A stretch of DNA of 17,273 bases, taken from assembly GCA_903824455.1 (NCBI GenBank), contig CAIJWY010000158.1:1-17273 (forward strand), written 5' to 3'. A program made the position numbers and the translations under genes. Within the stretch, counting starts at the first letter, position 1; every line of letters begins with the position of its first letter. The DNA is from an uncultured Micrococcales bacterium. GTDB taxonomy: Bacteria; Actinomycetota; Actinomycetes; Actinomycetales; Microbacteriaceae. The notes beneath the pieces are model-generated. The model did not search any database, was not told where the DNA came from, and was given only the letters and a program-made list of their open reading frames with translations. This document shows, one piece after another, positions 1-7,526 of this stretch.

Positions 1-1500
1 AACATCGTGGGTTGCCACCAAAACTTCAACTCCACTGGCTGAAACCCGATTCAAGAGTTCGACCAACGCTTGCCGAGCCGGCAAATCAAAGCCAAGGGTT
101 GGTTCGTCAAGCATGAGCAGTTTGGTAGTCTTCGCCAGTTGCACGCTTATGGCCAAAGCGAGCTTCTGCCCATGTGAGAGATCTCTCGGGTTTTGCCCCT
201 GGTCGAACTCTCCCAGAAGGCTCTCGAGTATTTTCACAGTCGTCCCCGTTGCTTGTTGCGCGTCCAAGTCTCCTTGCGTTAGTTCCTCACCAACCGTATT
301 TAGAAACAGCAGGTCGCAGGCGGGTTGAGGAACAAGTACGCCGCTGGTCTCGGCCAGCTTTCGAAGGTGGGTGGTTTTGCCAGAACCGTTGGCACCCATA
401 AGGACCGTGATGAGTACTTTGCTATTTCGTGGCTTTTTGAGAGAGGAAAACTTCGGCGATCCTGGCTTGATCCGACCACCCTCCAACGTAAAGGAATCAT
501 CAACGATGTCTGCCAAGAGATCGATTCGATGCTCCGCAATCACAATCGTGATCCCCAACCGTTTCAAGGAAGAAAGAAGTTTTCTAAGAAGGTCTGAGCC
601 CGACCGGTCAAGCGCGGAAAACGGCTCATCGAGCAGCAACAGCCTCGAGCCAGAAACTAGACCCGCGGCGATGGCCAGACGCTGCTGCCATCCCGCAGAA
701 AGCGAGTGCGGGTCTTCTTTCAACAGCTCTTGTAATTCGAATTTCTCTGCAACTTCGCCCACTCGCTTGGACACCTCGGATTTGGAGAACCCCTGTTGCA
801 CAAGAGAAAACGCCAGTTCATCAAACACGGTAGCGGCTACAAAACTGTCTCGGGGAAACTGGTTTACGTAAACCGCTTGCGGGTAGCGCGCCTGGATAAC
901 TTTTAGCAGAGTGCTTTTGCCGGAACCGGTGTTCCCGGCTAGTAAAACCAGCGAGCCGGCAGGAATTTTCAGCGAAAGGTTATCCAGAATTGTTTTGCGG
1001 TCGTAGGAGAAGGAAATATTTTTGAGGTCAACGCTTCCATCGGTTGACGAGTTGAAAACGGCCCCACCAAAACCACGAGACACCATTGAATCGCCCAAAT
1101 TGATGGCCTGATCGATTGCGTTCGAAAACACCGGAACCAACACAGAGCGAACCAAATGGATACCTCTTCGATGAGCTCGAAGTTTTGAGGCAGCTCGAAC
1201 GCGAGCCACCGACCTTGCCACTTCTGGCGTCAGGGCCATGGAGATATTCAGCCCGGTTACGGGAGTTCTCAGAAAAGCCGGGCTGCGTTTGAAAAGTTTT
1301 CGAAAATCAAGCCAAGCGTTCAGAAAACCAAACCCGAGCACCCAGACGGCCAACTTGGCTCCATCGATTGCAGCACCGGTAAAATTCGTCCAAGACACTT
1401 CGTCGAACACCAGACGGAAGGCCATGCGCAGTAAAACCACAAACAGGGCAAGAAATACATACTGTTTGAAGATTTGAAACCGGAAAGTTTTTAGTTGCAA
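1..1500 (-). CDS. ECF transporter: T-component fused to two ATPase domains (partial, 3' end outside window)
   Basis: One uninterrupted reading frame of 500 visible codons leaves the window at base 1. Residues 1-155 look like the end of an EcfT/CbiQ-type transmembrane component: two hydrophobic segments (about 12-32 and 45-62), then a helical coupling region with two ARG-like motifs ending near R112-G113 and R142-G143. ATPase 1 has Walker A ending GSGKST (K195), signature LSAGWQQR, Walker B LLLLDEP (E292) and an AEHR switch histidine. ATPase 2 has GANGSGKTT (K375), LSHGQ, MLDEP (E466) and ATHD at the window edge. ECF modules energise vitamin or metal uptake together with a substrate-specific S-component, which is not visible here. 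The TTG at 1500 overlaps the lipoprotein stop by 10 bases. It is the only recognised start codon (ATG, GTG or TTG) between the in-frame TGA upstream and the first hydrophobic segment. A start at GTG 1440 or ATG 1425 would cut into that segment. The T part is short (about 150 residues against roughly 250 in stand-alone EcfT). The cobalamin riboswitch upstream suggests a corrinoid substrate, which is an inference. Confidence 0.85.
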   Translation of the reverse strand, partial: MQLKTFRFQIFKQYVFLALFVVLLRMAFRLVFDEVSWTNFTGAAIDGAKLAVWVLGFGFLNAWLDFRKLFKRSPAFLRTPVTGLNISMALTPEVARSVARVRAASKLRAHRRGIHLVRSVLVPVFSNAIDQAINLGDSMVSRGFGGAVFNSSTDGSVDLKNISFSYDRKTILDNLSLKIPAGSLVLLAGNTGSGKSTLLKVIQARYPQAVYVNQFPRDSFVAATVFDELAFSLVQQGFSKSEVSKRVGEVAEKFELQELLKEDPHSLSAGWQQRLAIAAGLVSGSRLLLLDEPFSALDRSGSDLLRKLLSSLKRLGITIVIAEHRIDLLADIVDDSFTLEGGRIKPGSPKFSSLKKPRNSKVLITVLMGANGSGKTTHLRKLAETSGVLVPQPACDLLFLNTVGEELTQGDLDAQQATGTTVKILESLLGEFDQGQNPRDLSHGQKLALAISVQLAKTTKLLMLDEPTLGFDLPARQALVELLNRVSASGVEVLVATHDV

Positions 1501-1994
1501 GAAAACTCTTCTGGATCAGGCAGCTGAGAAACGGTGTCTTCGGATTCCATGTAAACCCAGCCTTCCCATGAGCCGCACTTAGATTCATGATCGGAAGCGC
1601 CGGTGGTGGCGTAGCTCCAGACCCCGGCGTCAGAAACGTAGTAACCCCAGTAGGCGCCGCTCGCCCCCGATTCGTCGCAGGCGGTGTCGGCTGGTTCACC
1701 ATTGATTTTGCAGGCGAAGGCGGTTGGATACTTGTTGGTTCCCTGAACTTCAAATCCGGCTGCTCCAAAAAGGTCCCACCCGTTGCCGGAGTAGTTCACG
1801 GCGCAGTGAGTAGTTACTTTTCCCTTGAAATCAACCGAAAGGGTGACACCGGGGATTTCTTGGTTGCAGGCTCCGTTTACCCAACTGGCACGCCTGGCGT
1901 CTGGGGTTGAAATCAGGTCGGGAGAGCTGCTGCAACCGCTCAACACAAAGGCAAGGGCAGTGACCAGAGTTATGGTCAGTTTCTGAATTTTCAT
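1491..1994 (-). CDS. Lipoprotein with transcobalamin-like (DUF4430-type) domain
   Basis: A 167-residue protein with a classic lipoprotein signal: a basic N-terminus, a hydrophobic stretch and lipobox LSGC with the acylated cysteine at 21. The mature part has six further cysteines (NGAC, THC, AFAC, TAC, SKC, FSC), enough for three disulfides. The pattern around residues 90-150 (AGFEVQGT, FACKINGEPAD, YWGYYV, WSYATTGAS, GWVYM) resembles the C-terminal beta-domain of transcobalamin and intrinsic factor, found in bacteria as DUF4430. This is recognition by pattern, not by search. It is the first gene after a cobalamin riboswitch and overlaps the downstream ECF T-ATPase gene by 10 bases. A cell-surface corrinoid-binding protein that feeds the ECF transporter is the favoured role. 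The start ATG at 1994 has only a weak upstream purine stretch (ACAGGCACC), as is common when a riboswitch masks the ribosome site. Confidence 0.78.
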   Translation of the reverse strand: MKIQKLTITLVTALAFVLSGCSSSPDLISTPDARRASWVNGACNQEIPGVTLSVDFKGKVTTHCAVNYSGNGWDLFGAAGFEVQGTNKYPTAFACKINGEPADTACDESGASGAYWGYYVSDAGVWSYATTGASDHESKCGSWEGWVYMESEDTVSQLPDPEEFSCN

Positions 1995-2097
1995 GGTGCC
2001 TGTTCTGTCGCTAAAACGACGAAGGCAAGGGCCAGCGCAAATAGGCGTTGCCCAAACTTTCGACCGTAGTCCTCGACGGTTGATGAGAGTTACTAGT

Positions 2098-2190
2098 TCT
2101 AGGCAGGCAGTCCGACTTCTAGCAAAAGCTAGTTACGGTTGCGGGTCAGCGCCGGATTTACACCGGCTTCCCCTGCAAAGAGTTGAGTGG
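2098..2190 (-). promoter_or_regulatory. Cobalamin (B12) riboswitch
   Basis: Read on the minus strand, the block contains GGGGAAGCC (2173-2165), GGTGTAAATCC just after it, GACCCGCAACCGTAA (2147-2133), a CTAGC/GCTAG hairpin (2132-2119), and the B12 box GAAGTCGGACTGCCTGCC (2119-2102). GCAGG near 2176 can pair with CCTGC of the B12 box. These are the core elements of the cobalamin riboswitch family in the right order. The 5' boundary is uncertain: GGTTGCC inside the end of the upstream gene could be its first conserved element. About 107 bases separate the B12 box from the lipoprotein ATG. They include a small ACCGT/ACGGT hairpin and GTCG/CGAC near the start codon, which may form the expression platform. 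The likely outcome of cobalamin binding is reduced expression of the lipoprotein and ECF genes. Confidence 0.93.
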
Positions 2191-2192
2191 TT

Positions 2193-2930
2193 TTAGTTTA
2201 ACGGCAACCAGGTGGAGGCCCAGGCATAACCCACGAAAATCGCCGCATCTAGCAAGAAGTGGGCGAAAAGCAGCGGCACGAGTTTCCCAGTTCGTTTGTA
2301 AATGTAGCCGAAGAGCAAGCCCATGATCATGTTGCCAACGAATCCGCCGAACCCTTGATAGAGGTGATAGGTGCCTCTCAGAATCGCGTTCAGCCAAATG
2401 ATTTTGGTGTCGCTCATACCGCGCTCGCGGAGTCTAGTGAATACGTAACCAATCATGATTACCTCTTCGAGCAAGCTGGCGCCTACCGCGCTCAGCAACA
2501 GCATCGGAATCGTCCACCAATATTCCACTACGTCGGTGGCCACAACCTTCGCCGCCAACCCCAAGGCGCGCGCCCCCAAATAGAGACCAAGACCGGGGAT
2601 ACCGATGCCGGCGGCTAAGGCAAAACCAACCAGAAGCTGCTTACCCAGCTTTTCCCGAAACACACCGATGCGAGCTAGCGCCCCAGCACCAAGCAAAAAC
2701 AGAACCAGAGCCACCGGAACCAGCGGGAAGATGTTCCCAACGAACTGATACCCGAAGTCAAGCCACTGTTGCGCAGCTTCGCTTCGGTTGATGGTGGTAG
2801 TAGTTCCACCCAAACCAGTCTCAGCCGTTAGTGCTGCCAGTAGCGCCAAGACCGAGTAAACGGCCGACTTCCCGAGGCTCAGCCCGAACACCAGGAGTAA
2901 CTCAAGATCGAGACGACGTTTTAGCTCCAT
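2193..2930 (-). CDS. CPBP (CAAX/Abi-type) family intramembrane metalloprotease
   Basis: A very hydrophobic protein of 245 residues if started at ATG 2930. It carries the three CPBP signatures: the glutamate pair in SLLEEVIMIGYVFTRLR, the histidine in RGTYHLYQGFGG, and a late HFLLDA segment. Members of this family are membrane-embedded metal-dependent proteases or regulatory proteins (CAAX prenyl protease and bacteriocin-immunity types); the substrate here cannot be read from sequence. I chose ATG 2930 because it overlaps the lysE-type stop by only 10 bases (ATGGAGCTAA), the usual mark of translational coupling. An in-frame TTG at 2996 would add 22 residues and a 76-base overlap with no better ribosome site. 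The stop codon sits a few bases before the riboswitch on the same strand. Confidence 0.85.
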   Translation of the reverse strand: MELKRRLDLELLLVFGLSLGKSAVYSVLALLAALTAETGLGGTTTTINRSEAAQQWLDFGYQFVGNIFPLVPVALVLFLLGAGALARIGVFREKLGKQLLVGFALAAGIGIPGLGLYLGARALGLAAKVVATDVVEYWWTIPMLLLSAVGASLLEEVIMIGYVFTRLRERGMSDTKIIWLNAILRGTYHLYQGFGGFVGNMIMGLLFGYIYKRTGKLVPLLFAHFLLDAAIFVGYAWASTWLPLN

Positions 2931-3559
2931 ATTGCTCGGTATCCAATCGAAAGCGCGAGCCCAATAATCAGTAGCCCACCGAGTAGCCCGAGCCAAACCC
3001 TAAATCGATTGCTGGTAATTCCGCGAACCGCTAGACCCACAAACACCAGCGACTCCTGCCAAATGAGCGAACCAATTAGAACCGCCAGCGCAAAAATCGT
3101 CGCAGTGGAAAAGCTCAATTCGAAACCCATGTTGGCAACGTTGGGGGCAATTGCCAGAAAGTAGAGTGCCGTTGGGGGATTCACCACGGTGGCAGCAACA
3201 AAAGTTCCAAAGGTTTTGGCAACGCTCGACTTTTCGGTTGCAACATTGGCCGGCAAGTCGGTCTTGCCCAGAAGCAGAAGATTTTTGATCAGAGTCTGAA
3301 CACCCAGGAACAGCAGGATGGCAGCGCCAACCAAACCGAACACCAGCTTTAGCGAAGCTAGGGCAGAGGCGATGATTCCGCCGATCACAAAAACGGCCAG
3401 GGCATAAACCCCATCTACGGTAGCCATTCCCAGAGCGCCCACCACACCGTGACGAAGCCCGCGAGAGATTGTGGTGTTTACCAGCAGGATGGCCATTGGT
3501 CCTACCGGTATGGCCAGTGCCAATCCAGCTAGAAAGCCAATCGTGAATAGTTCCCACAT
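2921..3559 (-). CDS. LysE/RhtB family amino-acid exporter
   Basis: A 212-residue integral membrane protein with about six hydrophobic segments. The family signature lies at residues 10-33: GLALAIPVGPMAILLVNTTISRG, which corresponds to the Gx(5)PGP-type motif at the start of LysE/RhtB/ArgO exporters, with VGP in place of PGP. NPPTALYF near residue 125 is another family-typical segment. Such proteins export amino acids or similar small metabolites; the substrate is not predictable. It is transcribed divergently from the family 5 binding lipoprotein and is the promoter-proximal gene of a pair with the CPBP protease. GGAGGT directly abuts the ATG, which is closer than a working Shine-Dalgarno normally sits. 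Confidence 0.88.
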   Translation of the reverse strand: MWELFTIGFLAGLALAIPVGPMAILLVNTTISRGLRHGVVGALGMATVDGVYALAVFVIGGIIASALASLKLVFGLVGAAILLFLGVQTLIKNLLLLGKTDLPANVATEKSSVAKTFGTFVAATVVNPPTALYFLAIAPNVANMGFELSFSTATIFALAVLIGSLIWQESLVFVGLAVRGITSNRFRVWLGLLGGLLIIGLALSIGYRAIWS

Positions 3560-3594
3560 ACCTCCATTCTCTAACAGCTAACTAACAGCGTGGG

Positions 3595-3607
3595 CAAGGT
3601 AACCTTG
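3595..3607. repeat. Palindrome CAAGGTAACCTTG, operator-like
   Basis: CAAGGT-A-ACCTTG is a perfect 13-base inverted repeat around a central A. It lies in the divergent interval between the lysE-type gene and the TTG start preferred for the binding lipoprotein. It contains GGTAAC, which recurs in other intergenic parts of this window. A repressor site is possible but nothing here identifies a regulator. If translation began at GTG 3590 it would be coding. Confidence 0.35.
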
Positions 3608-3631
3608 AACCAGTTGTTATTAGGGAGCCCC

Positions 3632-5344
3632 TTGAAGCGTTTTGTGTCACTGGCCGTAGGTCTGTCGTTAATCGCAGCTTCGCTCACCGGGTGTGCCAGC
3701 CCAAGTTCGGTTATTCCAAACACTCACGTAACCATCGCCGAAGTGGGCACTTTCACAACGCTGAACGCCGACGTTGCATCATCTTCTGCAAACAAGATTG
3801 CCAGCGACATTTCCGCTCTAACTTTGCAAAACTTTTACGAGGTAAACCAAGACGGTGAACTGGTTGCCAACAAAACTTTCGGAACCGTGAAGGTAACCAA
3901 GCAAGAACCTTTCACGGTTACGTTCACGCTGGCAAAGACCGCTCTCTGGAGTGATGGATCCTCGGTTGATGCAACCGACATTGCGCTCGCGGTTACCGCC
4001 GCCAAACACCAGAGCTTTGGGTCTACCAAATTCGGTTCAACGCTCTCTAGCGCAGCCATTGTTGGTCAACCTAAGCCTGGCGCAAACGAACTTTCGGTTT
4101 CGTTTCCGAACCCAATAGCTAATTGGCGAACCGTCCTAAAGATTTCGGCTGCCGCGCACGTGGTTGGCAAGGCCGCCGGTATCACTGGGAACGTTGCCAC
4201 GGTTCGCTCCGGTATCGTTGCTGCAATCTCGGCCAAGGATGAGAAGCAACTTGGGAAGTTGGCCTTGGCTTACGCCGAAAGCTTCTCTCCAAGTTCGGAA
4301 ATCACTAACTTCGTTACCAATGGCGCCTACATAATCACTAAAGTTTCTGCGAGCGCAATCGAACTCGATGCCGTGCGAGAGTTTGCCGGAAGTCATTCGG
4401 CTGTTGCTGCAAAGGTTTTTGTAAATCTTTTTACCGACAACACCAGCGCCTTTAAGGCCGTTGCCACTGCGAAGGCTGATCTTTTTGCTCCGCTGGCAAC
4501 TCTGAATGAACCACAATCGGATCTGGTGAACCAGTCGCAAACTTTAGATGCAAAAAAGGTAAAGGTATTAGCACCAACCTCGGGGCAGTCAGAGCAGTTT
4601 TTGCTGAACCTCAGCGGAATCACTTTCTCCGACGCCACCTATAACAGCCCGGACACCGCAGGCATTCTTCGTCAGGCTTTCCTCAACATGGTGCCGAAAG
4701 CGAGAGCTAACGATTTTGCGGCCTTGACCCAGGTGATAACTCGTTCTGACTCGTTCATTTATTCCAGCGCGTCTAAGAATTATTCCGCTGTTTCGGCTTC
4801 CAATGGAAGCGCGAATTATCTACTGCAGGATGTTGAGAAAGCCAGTGAGTTAGTGGCAAGTGCAAAACTTTCGTTCGTTCCTGTTGTGAAGGTTCTATTC
4901 GATACCGATGATCAAGCCGCCGTTGCGGAGTGGACCCTGCTTTCCGACCACGCCAGCAATGCTGGTTTCCGTCTGACGAATGTTTCTTCCGAAGATCCAA
5001 GCCAGCGCTACAACAACAATGGCTACGACGTCTTCATCGGCAAAGCTCCGCAAATGGGTGTCGGTTTCGGGTCAATTCAGCAACTGGTTAGCGGACCCAA
5101 CCGCATGCCTCAGGAACAGTTCCTCGGGCTTACCGCCGATGTGATTGCGGCCGATTCGAAAAGCCTTGATGCAAAACTGCAAGCGCTCGACCAGAAACTT
5201 TTCGAAATCGGAATCGGCTTGCCAATGTACCAAGTACCGACCCTTCTGGTTTACAACCAACGGATCAAGGGCTTAGTTGCCGACCCAACAGCCAACAACT
5301 CCACCTGGGGTTATTGGACGTGGCAAGTTTCTTCTGACAAATAG
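3632..5344 (+). CDS. Family 5 solute-binding lipoprotein, LpqW-like
   Basis: From TTG 3632 this encodes 570 residues with a typical lipoprotein signal (MKRFVSLAV, lipobox LTGC, Cys21). AGGGAG lies five bases before that TTG, which favours it over an in-frame GTG at 3590 that would add 14 residues to the signal peptide. The body is an SBP_bac_5 (oligopeptide/nickel-type) fold: FTLAKTALWSDGSSVDATDIALAV near residue 100 is the family's signature zone, and the overall length fits. No permease or ATPase gene accompanies it. Its next neighbour is typA. In mycobacteria the SBP5-like lipoprotein LpqW, which affects lipomannan and phosphatidylinositol mannoside synthesis, also lies beside typA. The synteny suggests this is an LpqW-like protein rather than a peptide importer, but that is an inference from position and fold. 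The gene has low aromatic content and is rich in Ser, Ala and Val. Confidence 0.82.
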   Translation: MKRFVSLAVGLSLIAASLTGCASPSSVIPNTHVTIAEVGTFTTLNADVASSSANKIASDISALTLQNFYEVNQDGELVANKTFGTVKVTKQEPFTVTFTLAKTALWSDGSSVDATDIALAVTAAKHQSFGSTKFGSTLSSAAIVGQPKPGANELSVSFPNPIANWRTVLKISAAAHVVGKAAGITGNVATVRSGIVAAISAKDEKQLGKLALAYAESFSPSSEITNFVTNGAYIITKVSASAIELDAVREFAGSHSAVAAKVFVNLFTDNTSAFKAVATAKADLFAPLATLNEPQSDLVNQSQTLDAKKVKVLAPTSGQSEQFLLNLSGITFSDATYNSPDTAGILRQAFLNMVPKARANDFAALTQVITRSDSFIYSSASKNYSAVSASNGSANYLLQDVEKASELVASAKLSFVPVVKVLFDTDDQAAVAEWTLLSDHASNAGFRLTNVSSEDPSQRYNNNGYDVFIGKAPQMGVGFGSIQQLVSGPNRMPQEQFLGLTADVIAADSKSLDAKLQALDQKLFEIGIGLPMYQVPTLLVYNQRIKGLVADPTANNSTWGYWTWQVSSDK

Positions 5345-5363
5345 CCGTTTCAGCGGTTAGACT
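5334..5363 (+). promoter_or_regulatory. Putative sigma-70-type promoter of typA
   Basis: CTGACA (5334-5339) and TAGACT (5358-5363) are separated by 18 bases. This matches actinobacterial housekeeping promoters (TTGACA and TANNNT). The -35 element overlaps the end of the preceding lipoprotein gene. The predicted transcript start near 5370 leaves a leader of about 55 bases before typA. Confidence 0.5.
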
Positions 5364-5423
5364 GGACTAAATCTACTTTTTCATGAGCGCGTATTGTCGC
5401 GCCCAATCCCAAGGATGTTCCCC

Positions 5424-7334
5424 ATGGCTCTGGCCAAACGCGAAGAATTAAGAAACGTTGCCATTGTGGCTCACGTTGACCACGGCAAGACCACGCTGGT
5501 CGACGCCATGCTCCGACAGACGGGATCATTTACCTCTCACGGTGACGTAACCGAACGAGTCATGGACTCAGGCGACCTTGAGAAGGAAAAGGGCATCACC
5601 ATCCTCGCCAAGAACACCGCCATTGCTTACAAAGGCCTTCACTCCGGCGGCAAAGAAATCACCATTAACGTAATCGACACCCCAGGTCACGCCGACTTCG
5701 GTGGCGAGGTTGAACGCGGACTTTCTATGGTTGATGGCGTTGTGCTTTTGGTTGACGCCTCTGAAGGCCCGCTTCCTCAGACTCGTTTCGTGCTTCGCAA
5801 GGCGCTCGAGGCAAAGCTTCCAGTTATTCTTCTGGTCAACAAAACCGACCGCCCGGATGCTCGCATCGACGAGGTTGTTGAAGAAACTCACGACCTTCTA
5901 CTAGGCCTCGCTTCAGACCTTCACGACATCGTTCCAGATCTAGACATCGACGGAATCCTTGAGCTTCCAATCATTTATGCCTCAGGTCGCGCCGGTATTG
6001 CATCTCTAGTTAAGCCTCTTGATGGCACCATGCCTGAAGGCGACAACCTTGAGCCGCTGTTCGGCGCAATCATGAAACACATTCCAGCTCCGGTCTACGA
6101 CGACGAAGCTCCGCTGCAGGCCCACGTAACCAACCTCGACGCCAGCCCGTTCCTCGGTCGTCTGGCTCTACTTCGCATCTTCAACGGCACCCTTCGTAAG
6201 GGTCAGCAGGTTGCTTGGGTTCGCCTAGATGGAACTACCCAGACTGTGAAGATCACCGAGCTTCTTAAGACCAAAGCACTTGAGCGTTTCCCGACCGAAG
6301 AAGCCAACCCTGGCGACATCGTTGCGGTGGCTGGCATCGACGAGATCACCATTGGTGAAACCCTCGCCGACCTAAACGACATTCGTCCGCTGCCGATGAT
6401 CACCGTTGACGACCCTGCCATTTCGATGACCATTGGTATCAACACTTCGCCGATGGCTGGCCGCGTCAAGGGCGCCAAAGTAACCGCACGTTTGGTGAAA
6501 GACCGTTTGGACAAAGAACTGATCGGTAACGTTTCGATCCGCGTTCTACCAACCGAGCGTCCAGACGCCTGGGAAGTTCAGGGTCGTGGCGAGCTTGCTC
6601 TAGCAATTTTGGTTGAGCAGATGCGCCGCGAAGGTTACGAACTAACCGTTGGTAAGCCTCAGGTTGTTACCAGACGAGTCGACGGCAAACTTCACGAACC
6701 GGTTGAAGACATCACCATCGACGTTCCCGAAGAATTCTTGGGTTCAATCACCCAACTAATGGCTTCTCGTAAGGGTCGCATGAAGAACATGCAGAACAAC
6801 TCTGCCGGCTGGACTCGCCTCGAGTTCCTGGTTCCTTCTCGCGGACTGATCGGTTTCCGCACCGAATTCCTAACCACCACCAAGGGAACCGGAATCGCCA
6901 ACGCCATCTCGGCAGGCTACGAGCCTTGGGCCGGTGAAATCATCACCCGCCAGAACGGCTCGATGATTGCCGACCGCGCCGGTGTGGCCACTCCGTTTGC
7001 CATGATCGCCCTCCAGGAGCGCGGCTCGTTCTTCGTTGATCCAACCACCGAGGTCTATGGCGGAATGGTGGTTGGTGAGAACTCTCGAGCCGACGACATG
7101 GAAGTTAACATCACCAAGGAAAAGAAGCTGACCAACATGCGTGCTTCATCTTCCGATGAATTCCAGTCGCTCACCCCACCAAAAAAGCTCAGCCTTGAAG
7201 AGTGTCTCGAGTTCGCTCGTGAAGACGAATGTGTTGAGGTCACCCCAGAAGCCGTTCGCATCCGTAAGGTCGAACTTGACCCGAATATCCGTGCCCGCGC
7301 GGTTTCGGCAAGAAAGAATGCCTCTAAAGTCTAG
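5424..7334 (+). CDS. typA: GTPase TypA/BipA
   Basis: A translational GTPase of 636 residues when started at ATG 5424, the usual length. The G domain is complete: AHVDHGKTT (residues 16-24), the EKEKGITI effector region, DTPGHADFGGEVERG, and NKTDRP. An EF-Tu-like domain II follows, then the EF-G-like domains III and V (SIRVLPTERPDAWEVQGRGELAL region) and a TypA-specific C-terminal domain (TTTKGTGIANAI onward). TypA binds the ribosome and supports ribosome assembly and growth under stress or low temperature. AAGG nine bases before ATG 5424 supports this start. In-frame TTG 5394 and ATG 5415 would add residues not typical of the family. It has its own predicted promoter and a strong downstream terminator. 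Confidence 0.97.
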   Translation: MALAKREELRNVAIVAHVDHGKTTLVDAMLRQTGSFTSHGDVTERVMDSGDLEKEKGITILAKNTAIAYKGLHSGGKEITINVIDTPGHADFGGEVERGLSMVDGVVLLVDASEGPLPQTRFVLRKALEAKLPVILLVNKTDRPDARIDEVVEETHDLLLGLASDLHDIVPDLDIDGILELPIIYASGRAGIASLVKPLDGTMPEGDNLEPLFGAIMKHIPAPVYDDEAPLQAHVTNLDASPFLGRLALLRIFNGTLRKGQQVAWVRLDGTTQTVKITELLKTKALERFPTEEANPGDIVAVAGIDEITIGETLADLNDIRPLPMITVDDPAISMTIGINTSPMAGRVKGAKVTARLVKDRLDKELIGNVSIRVLPTERPDAWEVQGRGELALAILVEQMRREGYELTVGKPQVVTRRVDGKLHEPVEDITIDVPEEFLGSITQLMASRKGRMKNMQNNSAGWTRLEFLVPSRGLIGFRTEFLTTTKGTGIANAISAGYEPWAGEIITRQNGSMIADRAGVATPFAMIALQERGSFFVDPTTEVYGGMVVGENSRADDMEVNITKEKKLTNMRASSSDEFQSLTPPKKLSLEECLEFAREDECVEVTPEAVRIRKVELDPNIRARAVSARKNASKV

Positions 7335-7344
7335 GTTTCATAAC

Positions 7345-7382
7345 AAAAGTAGGGTTCTTCGATTCCGAGGAGCCCTACTTTT
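7345..7382 (+). terminator. Intrinsic terminator after typA
   Basis: AAAAGTAGGG (7345-7354) is perfectly complementary to CCCTACTTTT (7373-7382). The intervening 18 bases can extend the stem with G-U pairs (TTCTTCG against CGAGGAG). The descending arm ends in a T run. Its A-tract/T-tract symmetry could also allow function on the other strand, but no minus-strand gene ends here. Confidence 0.88.
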
Positions 7383-7526
7383 CTTAACGGAACAATAACG
7401 AATCGTTACCATTTTGCGACCTGATTTTTGGGAATTTTTTGGTTAAGCCACCCCAAGCGGTGTTACTTTTGAGTCACATTTCATCGAACATTCTTCGTTG
7501 AATGTAAACCCACTATGGAGGAATAA
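7383..7526 (+). promoter_or_regulatory. Leader/promoter region of the CBM41 protein gene
   Basis: This 144-base AT-rich stretch holds an inverted repeat TAACGA-A-TCGTTA (7396-7408), a possible but weak promoter TTGGTT (7439-7444) and TTACTT (7463-7468) with an 18-base spacer, and the strong ribosome site GGAGG (7517-7521) five bases before the ATG. The repeat lies upstream of the suggested -35 element, where an activator or repressor of a sugar regulon could bind. The assignment of promoter elements is tentative. Confidence 0.4.

Noticed and set aside
371..871. Plus-strand open frame of 166 codons across the left end
   Set aside because: It lies opposite the ATPase domains of the ECF gene, whose minus-strand frame carries two full sets of Walker A, signature and Walker B motifs. 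The plus-strand product is Ser/Arg-rich with no domain pattern.
1587..1910. Plus-strand frame opposite the lipoprotein gene
   Set aside because: The opposite strand has a lipobox, a transcobalamin-like pattern and riboswitch context; this frame is a shadow.
2931..2996. TTG 2996 as start of the CPBP protease
   Set aside because: It would create a 76-base overlap with the lysE-type gene and add a non-conserved polar N-terminus. ATG 2930 with a 10-base overlap is more natural.
3000..3557. Alternative minus-strand frame of 185 codons overlapping the lysE-type gene
   Set aside because: The product is Cys/Gly/His-rich without membrane segments, while the chosen frame shows the LysE signature and six hydrophobic segments.
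5394..5423. TTG 5394 or ATG 5415 as start of typA
   Set aside because: ATG 5424 has AAGG nine bases upstream and gives the usual TypA N-terminus (MALAKREELRNVAIVAHVDHGKTT begins there).
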